From JAIRMO01 sp046533115 (GTDB taxonomy: Bacteria > Spirochaetota > Spirochaetia > Treponematales > Breznakiellaceae), in contig NZ_JAJQRC010000004.1 of assembly GCF_046533115.1 (NCBI RefSeq), positions 62,001 through 126,000 on the forward strand: a stretch of DNA of 64,000 nt, given 5' to 3'. The notes below the pieces were generated by a model. That model saw only the letters and a list, made by a program, of their open reading frames with translations, did not search any database and was not told where the DNA came from. A program made the translations under genes and the position numbers. Each line of letters starts with the position of its first letter. The stretch's first letter is position 1. Below are positions 35,087-44,384 of this stretch, piece after piece.

Positions 35087-35243
35087 GAATCGCTCCTTCA
35101 TCATCCTCTCCATCAAACCTTACCGTAAAATGAACTTTTCTTTCAATTAGCAGAGGCTGTCTCAAACCGGACCGGCCCCCAAAAACCGAAACTCCGAAAC
35201 CGGTCTACCGAATAAAACATATAAATTCTATCGGAATACCTGT

Positions 35244-35272
35244 ATAATACTATAAACCGTAAATTCCGGCAA
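35244..35272 (-). promoter_or_regulatory. Probable promoter of metN
   Basis: On the minus strand TTGCCG (35267-35272), 17-nt spacer and TATTAT (35244-35249) lie about 150 nt before metN. No SAM riboswitch consensus was recognised in the leader. Confidence 0.5.
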
Positions 35273-35318
35273 GTACCCAGTACCCTGATTAGGCTAAATC
35301 AAATATCCCGGCAAAACC

Positions 35319-35345
35319 GGGGAGGTTACCGATTTTAACCTCCCG
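35319..35345 (-). terminator. Hairpin after recG, repeat-family variant
   Basis: GGGAGGTTA (35320-35328) pairs perfectly with TAACCTCCC (35336-35344) just downstream of the recG stop. It belongs to the same GGGGAGGT family as the repeats at 11080 and 28805. The trailing bases on the minus strand are not T-rich, so it may act as a 3' stabilising hairpin or weak terminator. Confidence 0.5.
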
Positions 35346-35348
35346 ATC

Positions 35349-37493
35349 CTACAGTACCACCGTGGAGAAGGGGGGCGCCCGGCTGAGGACCTGGGCAACC
35401 CGAAGGTGTTCCGGGAGGAGGAGGCCGGGGTCCTCTTCCAGCATGGCAAAGGCGTCGTTCCGGGCCCGCTCCAATTCCGCGGCGTCCCTGAGGGGATCGG
35501 CTATCCCCAGGGAGAGGTAACCCGACTGTTCGATCCCCGCGATCTGCCCCGGCCCCCGGAGCTTCAGATCCTCTTCGGCGATGATAAAACCGTCGGAATT
35601 TTCCAGCATTACCTTGAGCCGGGTCTTGCCGTCCTCGGTGAGTTCCTCGGAGTAGACCAGAAAGCAGTAGGCCTGATCCGGCCCCCGGCCGACCCGGCCC
35701 CGGAGCTGATGGAGGGCGGAAAGGCCGAAACGTTCGGCATGTTCTATGACCATACAGGTAGCGTTGGGGACATCCACCCCAACCTCCACCACACTGGTAG
35801 CCGTCAGGATCCGTATGCTCCCCCGGCGGAACTCATCCATGATCCGCCGTTTTTCCTCCTCATCAACCCGGGAATGTATGAGGGCTGTGGGGTATTGGGG
35901 AAAAATCTCTTTACCCAGCCGTTCCGCCATGGATACCGCGTCTTTAAGGTCCTTGGTTCCGTTGACCTCGATCAGGGGATACACAAAATAAGCCTGACGA
36001 CCTGCGGCCAGTTCCTGCCGTACGAAATCATAGACCTTGTCCTCGTTGGATTCCCGGGCCAGGTGGGTCTTTACCGGTTTCCGCCCCGGAGGCAGGTCCC
36101 GGATGATCGATACCTCCAGGTCTCCAAAAACCGTTAGCGCCAGGGTCCGGGGGATGGGGGTGGCGCTCATCATGAGGAGGTCCGGAGTTCCCGGAGACGA
36201 TAGGGAGGATTGTCCCTTGGCCATGATCAGGGATCGCTGGATCACCCCAAAGCGGTGCTGCTCGTCCACCGTGACCAGCCGGAGGTTTTTATAGATCACG
36301 TCCCGTGAAAAAAGGGCATGGGTACCGATAACCAGATCTATTTCCCCGGCTGCCAGGGCCTTGAGCAGGGAGGAACGGCCCGCTGCCTTGAGGTTTCCCG
36401 TGAGGAAGGCGGGTCTGACCCCCAGGGGCTCCAGGAGGGCTCCGGCATTTTCCGCGTGCTGCCGGGCCAAAAGCTCCGTGGGGGCCAAAAGGGCGGCCTG
36501 TCCCCCGGCTTCCACCGCCCCCAGGGCGGCGAGGAAGGATACCAGGGTTTTTCCGGACCCCACGTCCCCCTGGAGGAGCCGGGCCATGGGAAAGGGCCCG
36601 GTCATATCCCGGTTGATTTCGGCGATCGCCTCAGTTTGTCCGGGAGTAAGGGAAAAGGGCAGTCTTTCCAAAAGCTGCCGCTGGAGGGGAGAAAACTCCC
36701 CCTTATTCCCTGGTCCCAGACCCTCCCGTCTCACGCTCCCACCGGTACTACACCGTTCCAATGCCCGCTTGCCCACCAGTACTTCCAGGTAGAAAAATTC
36801 CTCGTAGATCAGGGTTTTCCGGGCCAGGTCCAGCTCCTTTTGGGAAGCGGGAAAATGGATGGCCCTGACGGCCTGAGCCTTAGCCGCCAGGCCGTCCCGC
36901 AGGATAATCCCCGGCGGTAGTTCGTCTTCCAGGGGCGCCGCATACTGGTCCAGGGCCTGCCGGACGAGGCGCCGGAGCATACCCTGGTTGAGTCCGGCGC
37001 TAAGGGGATAAATGGGGAGGATACGGCCAAAGTTACGGCTTTGAAAGCGGCCGGGTCCGTTTTCAGCCCCCGGGGAGGCGCCCTGATCCAGGGCCTCTAT
37101 CTCAAAGGCCGTGGATTGGATATCCCCGTATTTATAGTAGAACCGGCCCCAAAGGCGGTAGTAGTTCCCGATGATAAGTTGTTTTTCCAGAAAGGGACGG
37201 TTAAAACAAACCAGAACCGCCCGGGCGGTATGATCCTCCACATGAACCTTGAGGGTCTTCATCCGGCCGAACCCAAACCAGTCGTGGGCCAAAACCTGGA
37301 CTACGGTGCAAACCGAGGGGAAATTTTTATAATCCTTAAGGGGTATTTCCCGGCTTCGGTCCTCCCAATCCCGGGGATAATGGCAGAGGAGGTCCGCGAC
37401 GCTGGTGATCCCTATCCGGGCAAGGGTGTGGATCGATTTGGGGCCCACCCCCCGGACATGATCGATCGTCGCGGTAAGTTCCCGGAGAAACAT
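35349..37493 (-). CDS. recG: ATP-dependent DNA helicase RecG
   Basis: RecG remodels stalled replication forks and Holliday junctions. The 714 residues contain an N-terminal wedge/OB domain (about 70-230), then a superfamily 2 helicase core: LLQGDVGSGKTLVSFLAA (motif I), DEQHRFGVIQR (II), MSATPIPRTLAL (III), and motif V/VI GVDVPNATCMVIEHAERFGLSALHQLRGRVGRG. No clear ribosome binding site; it starts 9 nt after yggT in an operon order dnaE-yggT-recG. Confidence 0.97.
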   Translation of the reverse strand: MFLRELTATIDHVRGVGPKSIHTLARIGITSVADLLCHYPRDWEDRSREIPLKDYKNFPSVCTVVQVLAHDWFGFGRMKTLKVHVEDHTARAVLVCFNRPFLEKQLIIGNYYRLWGRFYYKYGDIQSTAFEIEALDQGASPGAENGPGRFQSRNFGRILPIYPLSAGLNQGMLRRLVRQALDQYAAPLEDELPPGIILRDGLAAKAQAVRAIHFPASQKELDLARKTLIYEEFFYLEVLVGKRALERCSTGGSVRREGLGPGNKGEFSPLQRQLLERLPFSLTPGQTEAIAEINRDMTGPFPMARLLQGDVGSGKTLVSFLAALGAVEAGGQAALLAPTELLARQHAENAGALLEPLGVRPAFLTGNLKAAGRSSLLKALAAGEIDLVIGTHALFSRDVIYKNLRLVTVDEQHRFGVIQRSLIMAKGQSSLSSPGTPDLLMMSATPIPRTLALTVFGDLEVSIIRDLPPGRKPVKTHLARESNEDKVYDFVRQELAAGRQAYFVYPLIEVNGTKDLKDAVSMAERLGKEIFPQYPTALIHSRVDEEEKRRIMDEFRRGSIRILTATSVVEVGVDVPNATCMVIEHAERFGLSALHQLRGRVGRGPDQAYCFLVYSEELTEDGKTRLKVMLENSDGFIIAEEDLKLRGPGQIAGIEQSGYLSLGIADPLRDAAELERARNDAFAMLEEDPGLLLPEHLRVAQVLSRAPPFSTVVL

Positions 37494-37502
37494 GGAAAAC
37501 CG

Positions 37503-38102
37503 TCAAAGGGGAAGTGAAATCAGCAGGATCAACACCTGGTTAAGGACAAGCCCCAGGCCGATTCTGAGGATCACCAATACCCCCAGGGAGACCAGGAGCC
37601 CCGTAAGGTAATTCACCAGCCGGTTTCTAAAGATGATCCGATTTATCCGATACAGGACAGGCTGGGAAATAGTGTCGATGATCCGCCAAAAGACGCCGTA
37701 TATGTTCCGGTTGGTAAGGTAGGCCACCAGCCGTAATACCAGGATAAGGATAAAAAAACCCAGGATAAAGGAAGCCGCGGACCAGAGGGCGGAAAGGGCC
37801 AGGGCCAGGATGAACCCCAGGGTGATCCGGCCGTAACGCCCCAGGGTGGTGAAAATATTGTTCACCAAGGAGAGGACCGCCAGGGCCGCAATGGGGGAGA
37901 GGTCGAAAACCCGGGTTTGCAGGAAAGGGAAGCGGCGGAACCAATTAAGGTAAGGATCGGTCACGGCACAGAGGATATCATAGGGCTTCCCGTATCGGGC
38001 TCCGCTGAACCAGGTCAGGAGGATCCTGATAAAAATGAGGAGGATGTATACTCCGGTTATCCCCCCCAGAATATTCATACCCATCCGGACTATATTTTGC
38101 AT
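37503..38102 (-). CDS. YggT-family integral membrane protein
   Basis: Two YggT repeats of about 90 residues, each with two or three membrane helices and the GGxxG-type loop. The hydrophobic stretches are LGGITGVYILLIFIRILL and, in the second copy, FILGFFILILVLRLVAYL. Function in this family is poorly known; E. coli YggT has been linked to osmotic tolerance and chloroplast homologues to nucleoid organisation. GGAG precedes the ATG. Between dnaE and recG. Confidence 0.85.
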   Translation of the reverse strand: MQNIVRMGMNILGGITGVYILLIFIRILLTWFSGARYGKPYDILCAVTDPYLNWFRRFPFLQTRVFDLSPIAALAVLSLVNNIFTTLGRYGRITLGFILALALSALWSAASFILGFFILILVLRLVAYLTNRNIYGVFWRIIDTISQPVLYRINRIIFRNRLVNYLTGLLVSLGVLVILRIGLGLVLNQVLILLISLPL

Positions 38103-38169
38103 AACAGTCTCCTTCTATCTATATGCTAGCGAATTCCGGCCTGCCGCCCCAACCCGATTCCGGGGCGGT

Positions 38170-41100
38170 TCATTCCGGCCATACTTCAACAACCCCGGCG
38201 CAATGGGTCAGGGCGTTGAGGTGGGTCGTATCCGCGGCGGCGCTTATCTGGGTCGCGGTACGGATCACCGTTTCCCCGCCGGAGGCGGGGACATGGATAA
38301 ACACCGAACAGGGGCCGGGGTTTTCAAAAAGATAATCCCGCAAGGGGTAGAGGGTTTCTTCCCCGGCCACCTCCCGGGGATTAAGCCGTATATGGACCTC
38401 CCGAAAGGCGCTTTCCGCGGACTTTTTCTCCCCGGAACTACCCGTTTCAGCCTGAGAAACCTCGTTTTTTTCCCCATTCCGCCGGGCGCTTTTTACCATT
38501 TTTTCCAAATCCGGCAGGCTGCTTACCAGGAAAGCCGGACGATCCCGTTTTTGTTCCCCTGATCGGTCAATCCGTCCCCGGACGGCGAGTTTGTCGTCGG
38601 AATGGATCTTATCCCGATGAGCCGCCCATTCCTTGGGGAAAAAGACCAGGTCAATCTCGCCGTTATAATCCATCAGGGTAACGAATCCCATTTCCACCCC
38701 CTTTTTGGTCATCTGGGGCCGTATGGTTTTGACTATGCCGATGAGGGTATACGTCCCGTCGGGGGAGTTCTCCGGATGGGCCAGATCCACCGTTACCTCC
38801 TGCCGCCAGACTTCCCGGTAATCATCCAGGGGATGGCCGGAGAAATAAAACCCGAGCAGTTCCTTTTCTATCGTCAGCTGCTGCATCCGGTCCCATTCGG
38901 GGAAGGGTTTATAGGCAAAATCAGGGTACTCCTTTTCGCCGGTGTCCTCAAAAAGGCTGGACTGACCGTATTTTTTATCTTCCTTTCTATTTTGGGCGTA
39001 ATCCACGGCCTGCTCCAGATTCCCCACCAGGACCGCCCGGGACAAGCCGAAACCGTCAAAGGCCCCGGTTTTTATCAGGAGTTCCACCACCTTTTTACCC
39101 ACGGTTTTGATATTCACCCGGTCCAGGAAGTCCATAAAGTCCCGGTAGGGCCCGTCCTTACGGCAGTTGACAATTTCCTCCGCCGAAGCGGCCCCCAGGC
39201 CTTTGATCCCCAAAAAGCCGTAAACGATCCGGCCGTCGGCCACAGTAAAATAGGGTCCCGACCGGTTGATATCCGGGGGATCCAGGACCAGGCCCATCCG
39301 CCGGGCCTCGTCGATATACTCCGGAAGCTTATCGACGCTGGCGATCTCGTTGGAAAAGTTCGCCGCCATAAACTCCGCGGGAAAGTTGGCTTTAAGGTAG
39401 GCGGTTTGATAGGCAAGGATGGCGTAAGCCGCGGAATGACTCTTGTTAAACCCGTACCCCGCAAAGGGAATAAGGATCTCGAAGATCCGGTCCGCGTCCT
39501 TTTCAAGAAATCCCCGGGCCTTGGCGCCGGCGATAAATTTGGCCTTTTCCTTCTTCATCTCCTCCAGTTTTTTCTTCCCCATGGCCCGGCGGAGGATGTC
39601 CGCCTGCCCCAGACTGTATCCGGCGATGGTTTGGGCCACCTGCATGACCTGTTCCTGGTAAACGATAACCCCATAGGTTTCTTTTAAGATGCCCTCCAGG
39701 GAAGGATCGGGATACACAATAGTCCGCCGCCCCCATTTGGAATCCACGAACTGGTCGATATTATCCATGGGGCCCGGCCGGTAGAGGGCGTTTAAGGCGA
39801 TAAGATCCTCAATACTGGTGGGCCGGGCCTTTTTTAACACCTTTTGCATCCCCGCGGATTCAAACTGGAAAACACCGGCGCTTTTCCCTTCCCCCAGCAT
39901 GACAAAGGCGGCTTGATCGTCTTCGGGGATTTGGGCGATATGGAAATCGGCATAATCCCCCCCCCGCAGCCGGATCAACTCCTCGCTATGCCGGATCAGG
40001 GTGAGGGTTTTAAGCCCCAAAAAGTCCATTTTCACGAGGCCGCAGGCTTCGATCTGGTCCATGGTGAACTGACTGGCCACCCCCTGGGTCTTGGGGTCCC
40101 AGTAAAGGGGTACATAGTCGGTGAGATCCGTTTTGCCGATAACGATCCCCGCAGCGTGGAGGCTGCTGTTCCGGTTTTTCCCCTCCAGTCTCCGGGCCAT
40201 GGCAAAAAGCTCCCGGTAGCGGGAGTCCTGTTCCTTTTCCCGCAGCTTCGGCTCCACCTCAAAGGCCTTGTCCAGGGTTATTTTGGGATCCTTGGGGACA
40301 AGATTGGCGATCAGCTCCGATTCCCCCAGGGGTATATCCAGGGCCCGGGCCACATCTTTAATCGCCGCCCGGGCCTTGAGGGTCCCAAAGGTGATAATCT
40401 GGGCCACCCGGTTGCTGCCGTATTTTTTGGTTACATAATCAATCACCTCCCCCCGCCGCTCATAACAGAAGTCCACGTCAAAGTCCGGCATGGATATCCG
40501 TTCGGGGTTGAGGAAACGCTCAAAAAGCAGGTTGTATTTGAGGGGATCAATATCGGTAATTCTGAGGGAATAGGCCACGATGGACCCTGCCCCGGAACCC
40601 CGGCCGGGTCCCACGGGGATATCCTGTTCTTTGGCCCAGTTGATAAAGTCCCAGACAATAAGGAAATAACCGGTAAAGCCCATTTTGATGATCACATCCA
40701 GTTCGTACTCCGCCCGTTGCCGGATTTCCCGGGAAGCTCCGGGGTACCGCTGTTCCAGTCCCTTCATGGTCAGGGCCCGCAGGTACTCGTCGGCGGAGGC
40801 ATACCCCGGGGGGATCTCAAAATCCGGCAAAAGCGGGCCCGGTTGGGGGATTTCGGCATTACACCGTTCCGCTATCTCCAGGGTGTTCCGGACGGCCTCA
40901 GGGTATTCCGGGAAAAGGGCTGCCATTTCCTCCCCGGTTTTAAAATAAAACTCATCGGTTTCAAACCGCATCCGTTTTTCTTCGTTCCGTTTTTTCTTGG
41001 TGGCTACACAGAGGAGCAGGTCCTGCACCGGGGCATCTTCCCGTTCCAGGTAGTGGATATCGTTGGTTGCGACCAGGGGTATGCCGGTACGCCGGGAAAT

Positions 41101-41682
41101 TTCGGCGATCACCGGATTCACCTGTTTCTGCTCCGGCAGCCGGTGATCCTGGAGTTCCAGGAAAAAATTGTCCTCCCCCAGAATCTCCCGGAACCACCGG
41201 GCCCGTTTTTCCGCTTCGTCAACCCGGCGTTCCATGATAAGGCTGGGGATCTCCCCAGCCAGGCACGCCGAAAGCCCGATAAGCCCCCCAGGATACCGTT
41301 CCAACAGTTCCTTATCTATCCGGGGCTTGTAATAAAACCCCTCCGTAAAAGAATAGGAGGAGAGTTTTATTAAATTCCGGTATCCCTCCCCATTGGCGGC
41401 AAGGAGGACCAGGTGGTAATATTTGTTTTTATACTCGCTGCCCTTCCGTTCTGTCCGGCTTCCCGGGGCCATATAAAATTCACTGCCGATAATCGGGTGG
41501 ATATTGTTTTTTTCGCAGGCCTTTTTGAATTTCAGTACCCCAAAAAGGTTCCCGTGGTCGGTTATCGCCAGGTGTTTCATTCCCAGGGAGGCGGCCTTAG
41601 CCGCCAAGCCTTCCACCGAGGCGGCGCCGTCCAGCAGGGAATAGTCCGAATGGACATGGAGATGAACAAAATCACTCATCAT
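38170..41682 (-). CDS. dnaE: DNA polymerase III alpha subunit
   Basis: The replicative polymerase catalytic subunit, 1170 residues. The PHP domain begins at HLHVHSDYSLLDGA. The polymerase active-site Asp pair is in PDFDVDFCYERR (about residues 400-410). Further motifs include the fingers segment GRGSGAGSIVAYSLRI, QVMQVAQTIAGYSLG and the helix-hairpin-helix region MDFLDRVNIKTVGKK. The C-terminal OB (TLIGIVKTIRPQMTKKG) and tau-binding region follow. A second ATG one codon in (41679) is equally possible; AGTAGGTT lies just upstream. Divergent from the V4R gene. Confidence 0.97.
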   Translation of the reverse strand: MMSDFVHLHVHSDYSLLDGAASVEGLAAKAASLGMKHLAITDHGNLFGVLKFKKACEKNNIHPIIGSEFYMAPGSRTERKGSEYKNKYYHLVLLAANGEGYRNLIKLSSYSFTEGFYYKPRIDKELLERYPGGLIGLSACLAGEIPSLIMERRVDEAEKRARWFREILGEDNFFLELQDHRLPEQKQVNPVIAEISRRTGIPLVATNDIHYLEREDAPVQDLLLCVATKKKRNEEKRMRFETDEFYFKTGEEMAALFPEYPEAVRNTLEIAERCNAEIPQPGPLLPDFEIPPGYASADEYLRALTMKGLEQRYPGASREIRQRAEYELDVIIKMGFTGYFLIVWDFINWAKEQDIPVGPGRGSGAGSIVAYSLRITDIDPLKYNLLFERFLNPERISMPDFDVDFCYERRGEVIDYVTKKYGSNRVAQIITFGTLKARAAIKDVARALDIPLGESELIANLVPKDPKITLDKAFEVEPKLREKEQDSRYRELFAMARRLEGKNRNSSLHAAGIVIGKTDLTDYVPLYWDPKTQGVASQFTMDQIEACGLVKMDFLGLKTLTLIRHSEELIRLRGGDYADFHIAQIPEDDQAAFVMLGEGKSAGVFQFESAGMQKVLKKARPTSIEDLIALNALYRPGPMDNIDQFVDSKWGRRTIVYPDPSLEGILKETYGVIVYQEQVMQVAQTIAGYSLGQADILRRAMGKKKLEEMKKEKAKFIAGAKARGFLEKDADRIFEILIPFAGYGFNKSHSAAYAILAYQTAYLKANFPAEFMAANFSNEIASVDKLPEYIDEARRMGLVLDPPDINRSGPYFTVADGRIVYGFLGIKGLGAASAEEIVNCRKDGPYRDFMDFLDRVNIKTVGKKVVELLIKTGAFDGFGLSRAVLVGNLEQAVDYAQNRKEDKKYGQSSLFEDTGEKEYPDFAYKPFPEWDRMQQLTIEKELLGFYFSGHPLDDYREVWRQEVTVDLAHPENSPDGTYTLIGIVKTIRPQMTKKGVEMGFVTLMDYNGEIDLVFFPKEWAAHRDKIHSDDKLAVRGRIDRSGEQKRDRPAFLVSSLPDLEKMVKSARRNGEKNEVSQAETGSSGEKKSAESAFREVHIRLNPREVAGEETLYPLRDYLFENPGPCSVFIHVPASGGETVIRTATQISAAADTTHLNALTHCAGVVEVWPE

Positions 41683-41794
41683 AACCTACTTTACCCATAT
41701 ATTTCTTCATATAATAGAAAAACCCCCTCCAAAATGCCGAAAATAAGGGGAGGGAATCCGCTTGGTTCGAACGGCTTTCCTTCCTAAGCATATA

Positions 41795-41809
41795 TATGAT
41801 AGTATCATA
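41795..41809. promoter_or_regulatory. Perfect palindrome before the signalling cluster, candidate operator
   Basis: TATGATA-G-TATCATA at 41795-41809 is followed by a second perfect inverted repeat, CATATAA (41806-41812) with TTATATG (41819-41825). Both lie in the 150-bp gap between dnaE and the V4R gene. The rightward promoter probably overlaps them. The AT-rich base composition could alone produce weak palindromes, though two adjacent perfect ones is suggestive. Confidence 0.4.
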
Positions 41810-41837
41810 TAAACAATATTATATGAAGGAGTAATAT

Positions 41838-42374
41838 ATGGCAGAAAATGACAATAGAAAATACAAATTTTCTTGGGAGAATACGGTAGGGGCTGATATG
41901 CAGGTGGCCCGTCCCCATCTTGGCCCTTCTACCAGGATCGAGACTTACCGCTTGTTTCAGTTTACCCTTCGGGATGTACTGGAACAGCATTATGGTACGG
42001 AAATGGCGGATAATATTTTCCGGGAAGCGGGGAGCATCGCGGGCCGCGCCTTTTTTGATAAATTTCTCAGCGATGCCAAAGATACGTCTTCCCTGGCCAG
42101 TCTGATCCAAAAATCATTTAACGACTTTGGAATCGGTATTTTCCGGGTAGAAACCGCTAATCCCGATAAGGGACACTTCATTTTTACCGTGGACGAGGAC
42201 TTGGACTGTTCGGGCCTTCCGGATACTTCCGATGTTATCTGTGTATACGATGAGGGGTTCATTCAAGGGATATTGGAATCCTTTAGCGGAAAAGGTTTTG
42301 ATGTCCGGGAGATTGACTGCTGGTGTACCGGCTCCCGAACCTGCCGCTTTGAAGCAAAGGGTAGGGCTTCTTAA
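41838..42374 (+). CDS. Stand-alone V4R (4-vinyl reductase-like) ligand-sensing protein
   Basis: A 178-residue soluble protein with the V4R fold, known as a small-molecule (often aromatic or hydrocarbon) binding domain in activators such as DmpR/XylR. Evidence: the TYRLFQFTLRDVLEQHYG opening, the long helix AGRAFFDKFL, and the C-terminal SGKGFDVREIDCWCTGSRTCRFEAKG, with three Cys as in metal-binding V4R members. GAAGGAG precedes the ATG by 6 nt. It starts the cluster that includes a GGDEF protein 11 nt downstream, so it probably senses a ligand for cyclic-di-GMP output. The ligand is unknown. Confidence 0.8.
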   Translation: MAENDNRKYKFSWENTVGADMQVARPHLGPSTRIETYRLFQFTLRDVLEQHYGTEMADNIFREAGSIAGRAFFDKFLSDAKDTSSLASLIQKSFNDFGIGIFRVETANPDKGHFIFTVDEDLDCSGLPDTSDVICVYDEGFIQGILESFSGKGFDVREIDCWCTGSRTCRFEAKGRAS

Positions 42375-42385
42375 AAGAAAATTTC

Positions 42386-43384
42386 ATGGACGAAAAAGAA
42401 TATCTTGCTCTGGAGCATATAAAAAAGCTCCTGAAGGATAATGTGATTCCACCCCTGGAGGGAGATTTGGCGGAATTACCCCTCTTGCAGGATATTCATA
42501 ATGATCTTAAGGCTATTCGGGAAATTACTTATTCTTTTTCCATGGGAGACCTTTCACCCGCAATTAAAATCCGGGGAATTATTCCCGGTTGCTTAAAGAC
42601 CCTTCAGGCCCACCTCAGACACCTGATTTGGCAGGTTCAGATGGTGGAACAGGGGGATTTTACCCAACAGGTTCAATTTTTGGGGGAATTCTCCGCCGCC
42701 TTTAACAGCATGGTCCGCCAATTTGACGCCACCCTCAAGACATTAAAACAGAAGGAGGAGGCCCTGACTGCCCTGGCGGACGGCCTCCGAAACGAAGTGA
42801 CCAGCCGGGATTCCACGGTGGAAGCCCTTCGGGAAAGCGAATCCCAGTTTAAATACCTTGCCAGCCATGATCACCTAACCGGGGCCTTGAACCGCCGTTC
42901 CTTTATGGATCGGGCCATTATAGAACTGTCCGCCTCCATAAACCATAACACCCCCTGCAGTCTCGCGATGATGGACATCGATCACTTTAAAAAGTTTAAC
43001 GATACCTATGGCCATCAGGCGGGAGATGATGTCCTGCGCCATGTGGTAGGGGTTATTTCATCCCTCCTGCGAAAAAATGATTTTTTAGGCCGGTATGGGG
43101 GGGAGGAATTTATCTTTTATTTTAGCCATGTGGATAAGAGTACCAGTATCGCCATAGCAGAACGGGTTCGGGAGGCCATTGCCACAACCCCGATCCGGCT
43201 TAAATCAGGTCCTGTTACCATAACCGCCAGTTTTGGGATCGCCACCTTTCAGGATAGTGACAATCCCGAGGAAAAAAATGATCTTGAAACCTGTATCCAC
43301 TACGCGGATATTGCTTTATATCAGGCAAAAAAAGGGGGAAGAAATAAAGTCGTCTGTTTTTCCAAAGAAATGGCCGATGTTTGA
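42386..43384 (+). CDS. Diguanylate cyclase with HAMP-like linker
   Basis: Synthesises cyclic-di-GMP. The N-terminal 75 residues are soluble; a HAMP-like region (about 75-145: MVEQGDFTQQVQFLGEFSAAFNSM) and coiled coil lead to the GGDEF domain starting at DHLTGALNRRSF. The active-site motif is GGEEF at residues 238-242, and the RxxD inhibitory site is Arg229-Lys-Asn-Asp232 five residues before it, so the enzyme should be product-inhibited. No transmembrane segment is seen, so signals must come from partner proteins such as the V4R protein. Co-transcribed with the upstream gene (11 nt gap). Confidence 0.93.
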   Translation: MDEKEYLALEHIKKLLKDNVIPPLEGDLAELPLLQDIHNDLKAIREITYSFSMGDLSPAIKIRGIIPGCLKTLQAHLRHLIWQVQMVEQGDFTQQVQFLGEFSAAFNSMVRQFDATLKTLKQKEEALTALADGLRNEVTSRDSTVEALRESESQFKYLASHDHLTGALNRRSFMDRAIIELSASINHNTPCSLAMMDIDHFKKFNDTYGHQAGDDVLRHVVGVISSLLRKNDFLGRYGGEEFIFYFSHVDKSTSIAIAERVREAIATTPIRLKSGPVTITASFGIATFQDSDNPEEKNDLETCIHYADIALYQAKKGGRNKVVCFSKEMADV

Positions 43385-43434
43385 CACGCTGCTAACAATC
43401 GGAGAGATGTTTTGCTTAATAACTGGGAGGATAT

Positions 43435-43803
43435 ATGAAGACAGTATTGGTGGTAGATGATTCCCGTATCATGAGAAACATCGTAAAAAATACCTTTTCT
43501 CTTATGAAAATTCCCTGCCAATATGTGGAAGCGTCCAATGGACGGGAGGCTTTACAATTACTGGCAAGCCAAAAAATAGATCTAGTGCTGTTGGATTGGA
43601 ATATGCCGCAGCTTTCGGGGATAGATTTTCTTAAAACAATCCGGGCCAAAGAGGAGTATAAAAACCTTCCGGTGATCATGGTGACCAGCGAAGCCGCCCG
43701 GTATAATGTAATTGAAGCGTTAAAAAACGGAGCCACCGATTATATCATTAAACCGGTAAACGAAAAAAATTTCAAGGAAAAATTGTCAAAAATAATTATA
43801 TGA
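43435..43803 (+). CDS. CheY-like single-domain response regulator
   Basis: A 122-residue receiver with VVDDSRIMR (acidic pocket), phospho-acceptor Asp in LVLLDWNMPQ (about residue 54), VTSEA (Thr/Ser) and IIKPV (Lys). No output domain, so it acts by protein contact, like CheY, which binds the flagellar motor. GGAGG lies 4 nt before the ATG. Paired with CheX, which dephosphorylates CheY, 101 nt downstream, and with a Hpt kinase, giving a complete relay. Confidence 0.93.
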   Translation: MKTVLVVDDSRIMRNIVKNTFSLMKIPCQYVEASNGREALQLLASQKIDLVLLDWNMPQLSGIDFLKTIRAKEEYKNLPVIMVTSEAARYNVIEALKNGATDYIIKPVNEKNFKEKLSKIII

Positions 43804-43904
43804 TCCGGTTCCAGAATTCATTTTTTTTGAAACCGGCATGGAGGCAGGCGCTTATGCCCCAAATTAAGCCTATCCGCTTGTTCATTTATAGTTAAGGGGA
43901 AACC

Positions 43905-44381
43905 ATGGAAAAGTATATCCAACCCTTTGTCGGGGTATGTAAAAACGTGTTTAAAGAATTTGTGGGCGATGAACCCTCGGCGGATCGTCCCTATTTCGCA
44001 GAGAAAGAAAACGTTACTGACTGGGATATTTCCGCGGTAATCGGACTTACCGGAGAAGCCCGGGGGGCGGTGGTTATTTCGATGAAAACATCCCTTGCCC
44101 TTATGATTACCGATATCCTCACCGGGTCCAAACATACCGAATTGGACGACGAAACGGTGGACGCCATTGGAGAAATTGTCAATATTATCGCGGGAAACGT
44201 AAAAAAGGAGCTGGAGGAATCATTCCGGCTTATCATATCCCTGCCAACCATTATACAGGGTAAGGAGCATGTAATAACCTGGCCGAGCGGTCATACCCGG
44301 ATTATTTGCATCCCCTTCAACATATTTGAGAACCAAACCTTTATCCTTTCGGTGGCCATTGAATCATTAAAAGGTGACTAA
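43905..44381 (+). CDS. cheX: CheX-type CheY-phosphate phosphatase
   Basis: A 158-residue CheC/CheX/FliY-family protein, with the dephosphorylation motif E-x2-N in DAIGEIVNIIAGNVKKEL (about residues 89-104). The N-terminal part DWDISAVIGLTGEARGAVVISM matches CheX. It contains only one phosphatase motif, as in CheX dimers. AGGGG lies 4 nt upstream of the ATG. The stop is 3 nt before the kinase start. Confidence 0.9.
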   Translation: MEKYIQPFVGVCKNVFKEFVGDEPSADRPYFAEKENVTDWDISAVIGLTGEARGAVVISMKTSLALMITDILTGSKHTELDDETVDAIGEIVNIIAGNVKKELEESFRLIISLPTIIQGKEHVITWPSGHTRIICIPFNIFENQTFILSVAIESLKGD

Positions 44382-44384
44382 CCC

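Noticed and set aside
35087..35348. SAM riboswitch before metN
   Set aside because: No SAM-box consensus could be recognised.
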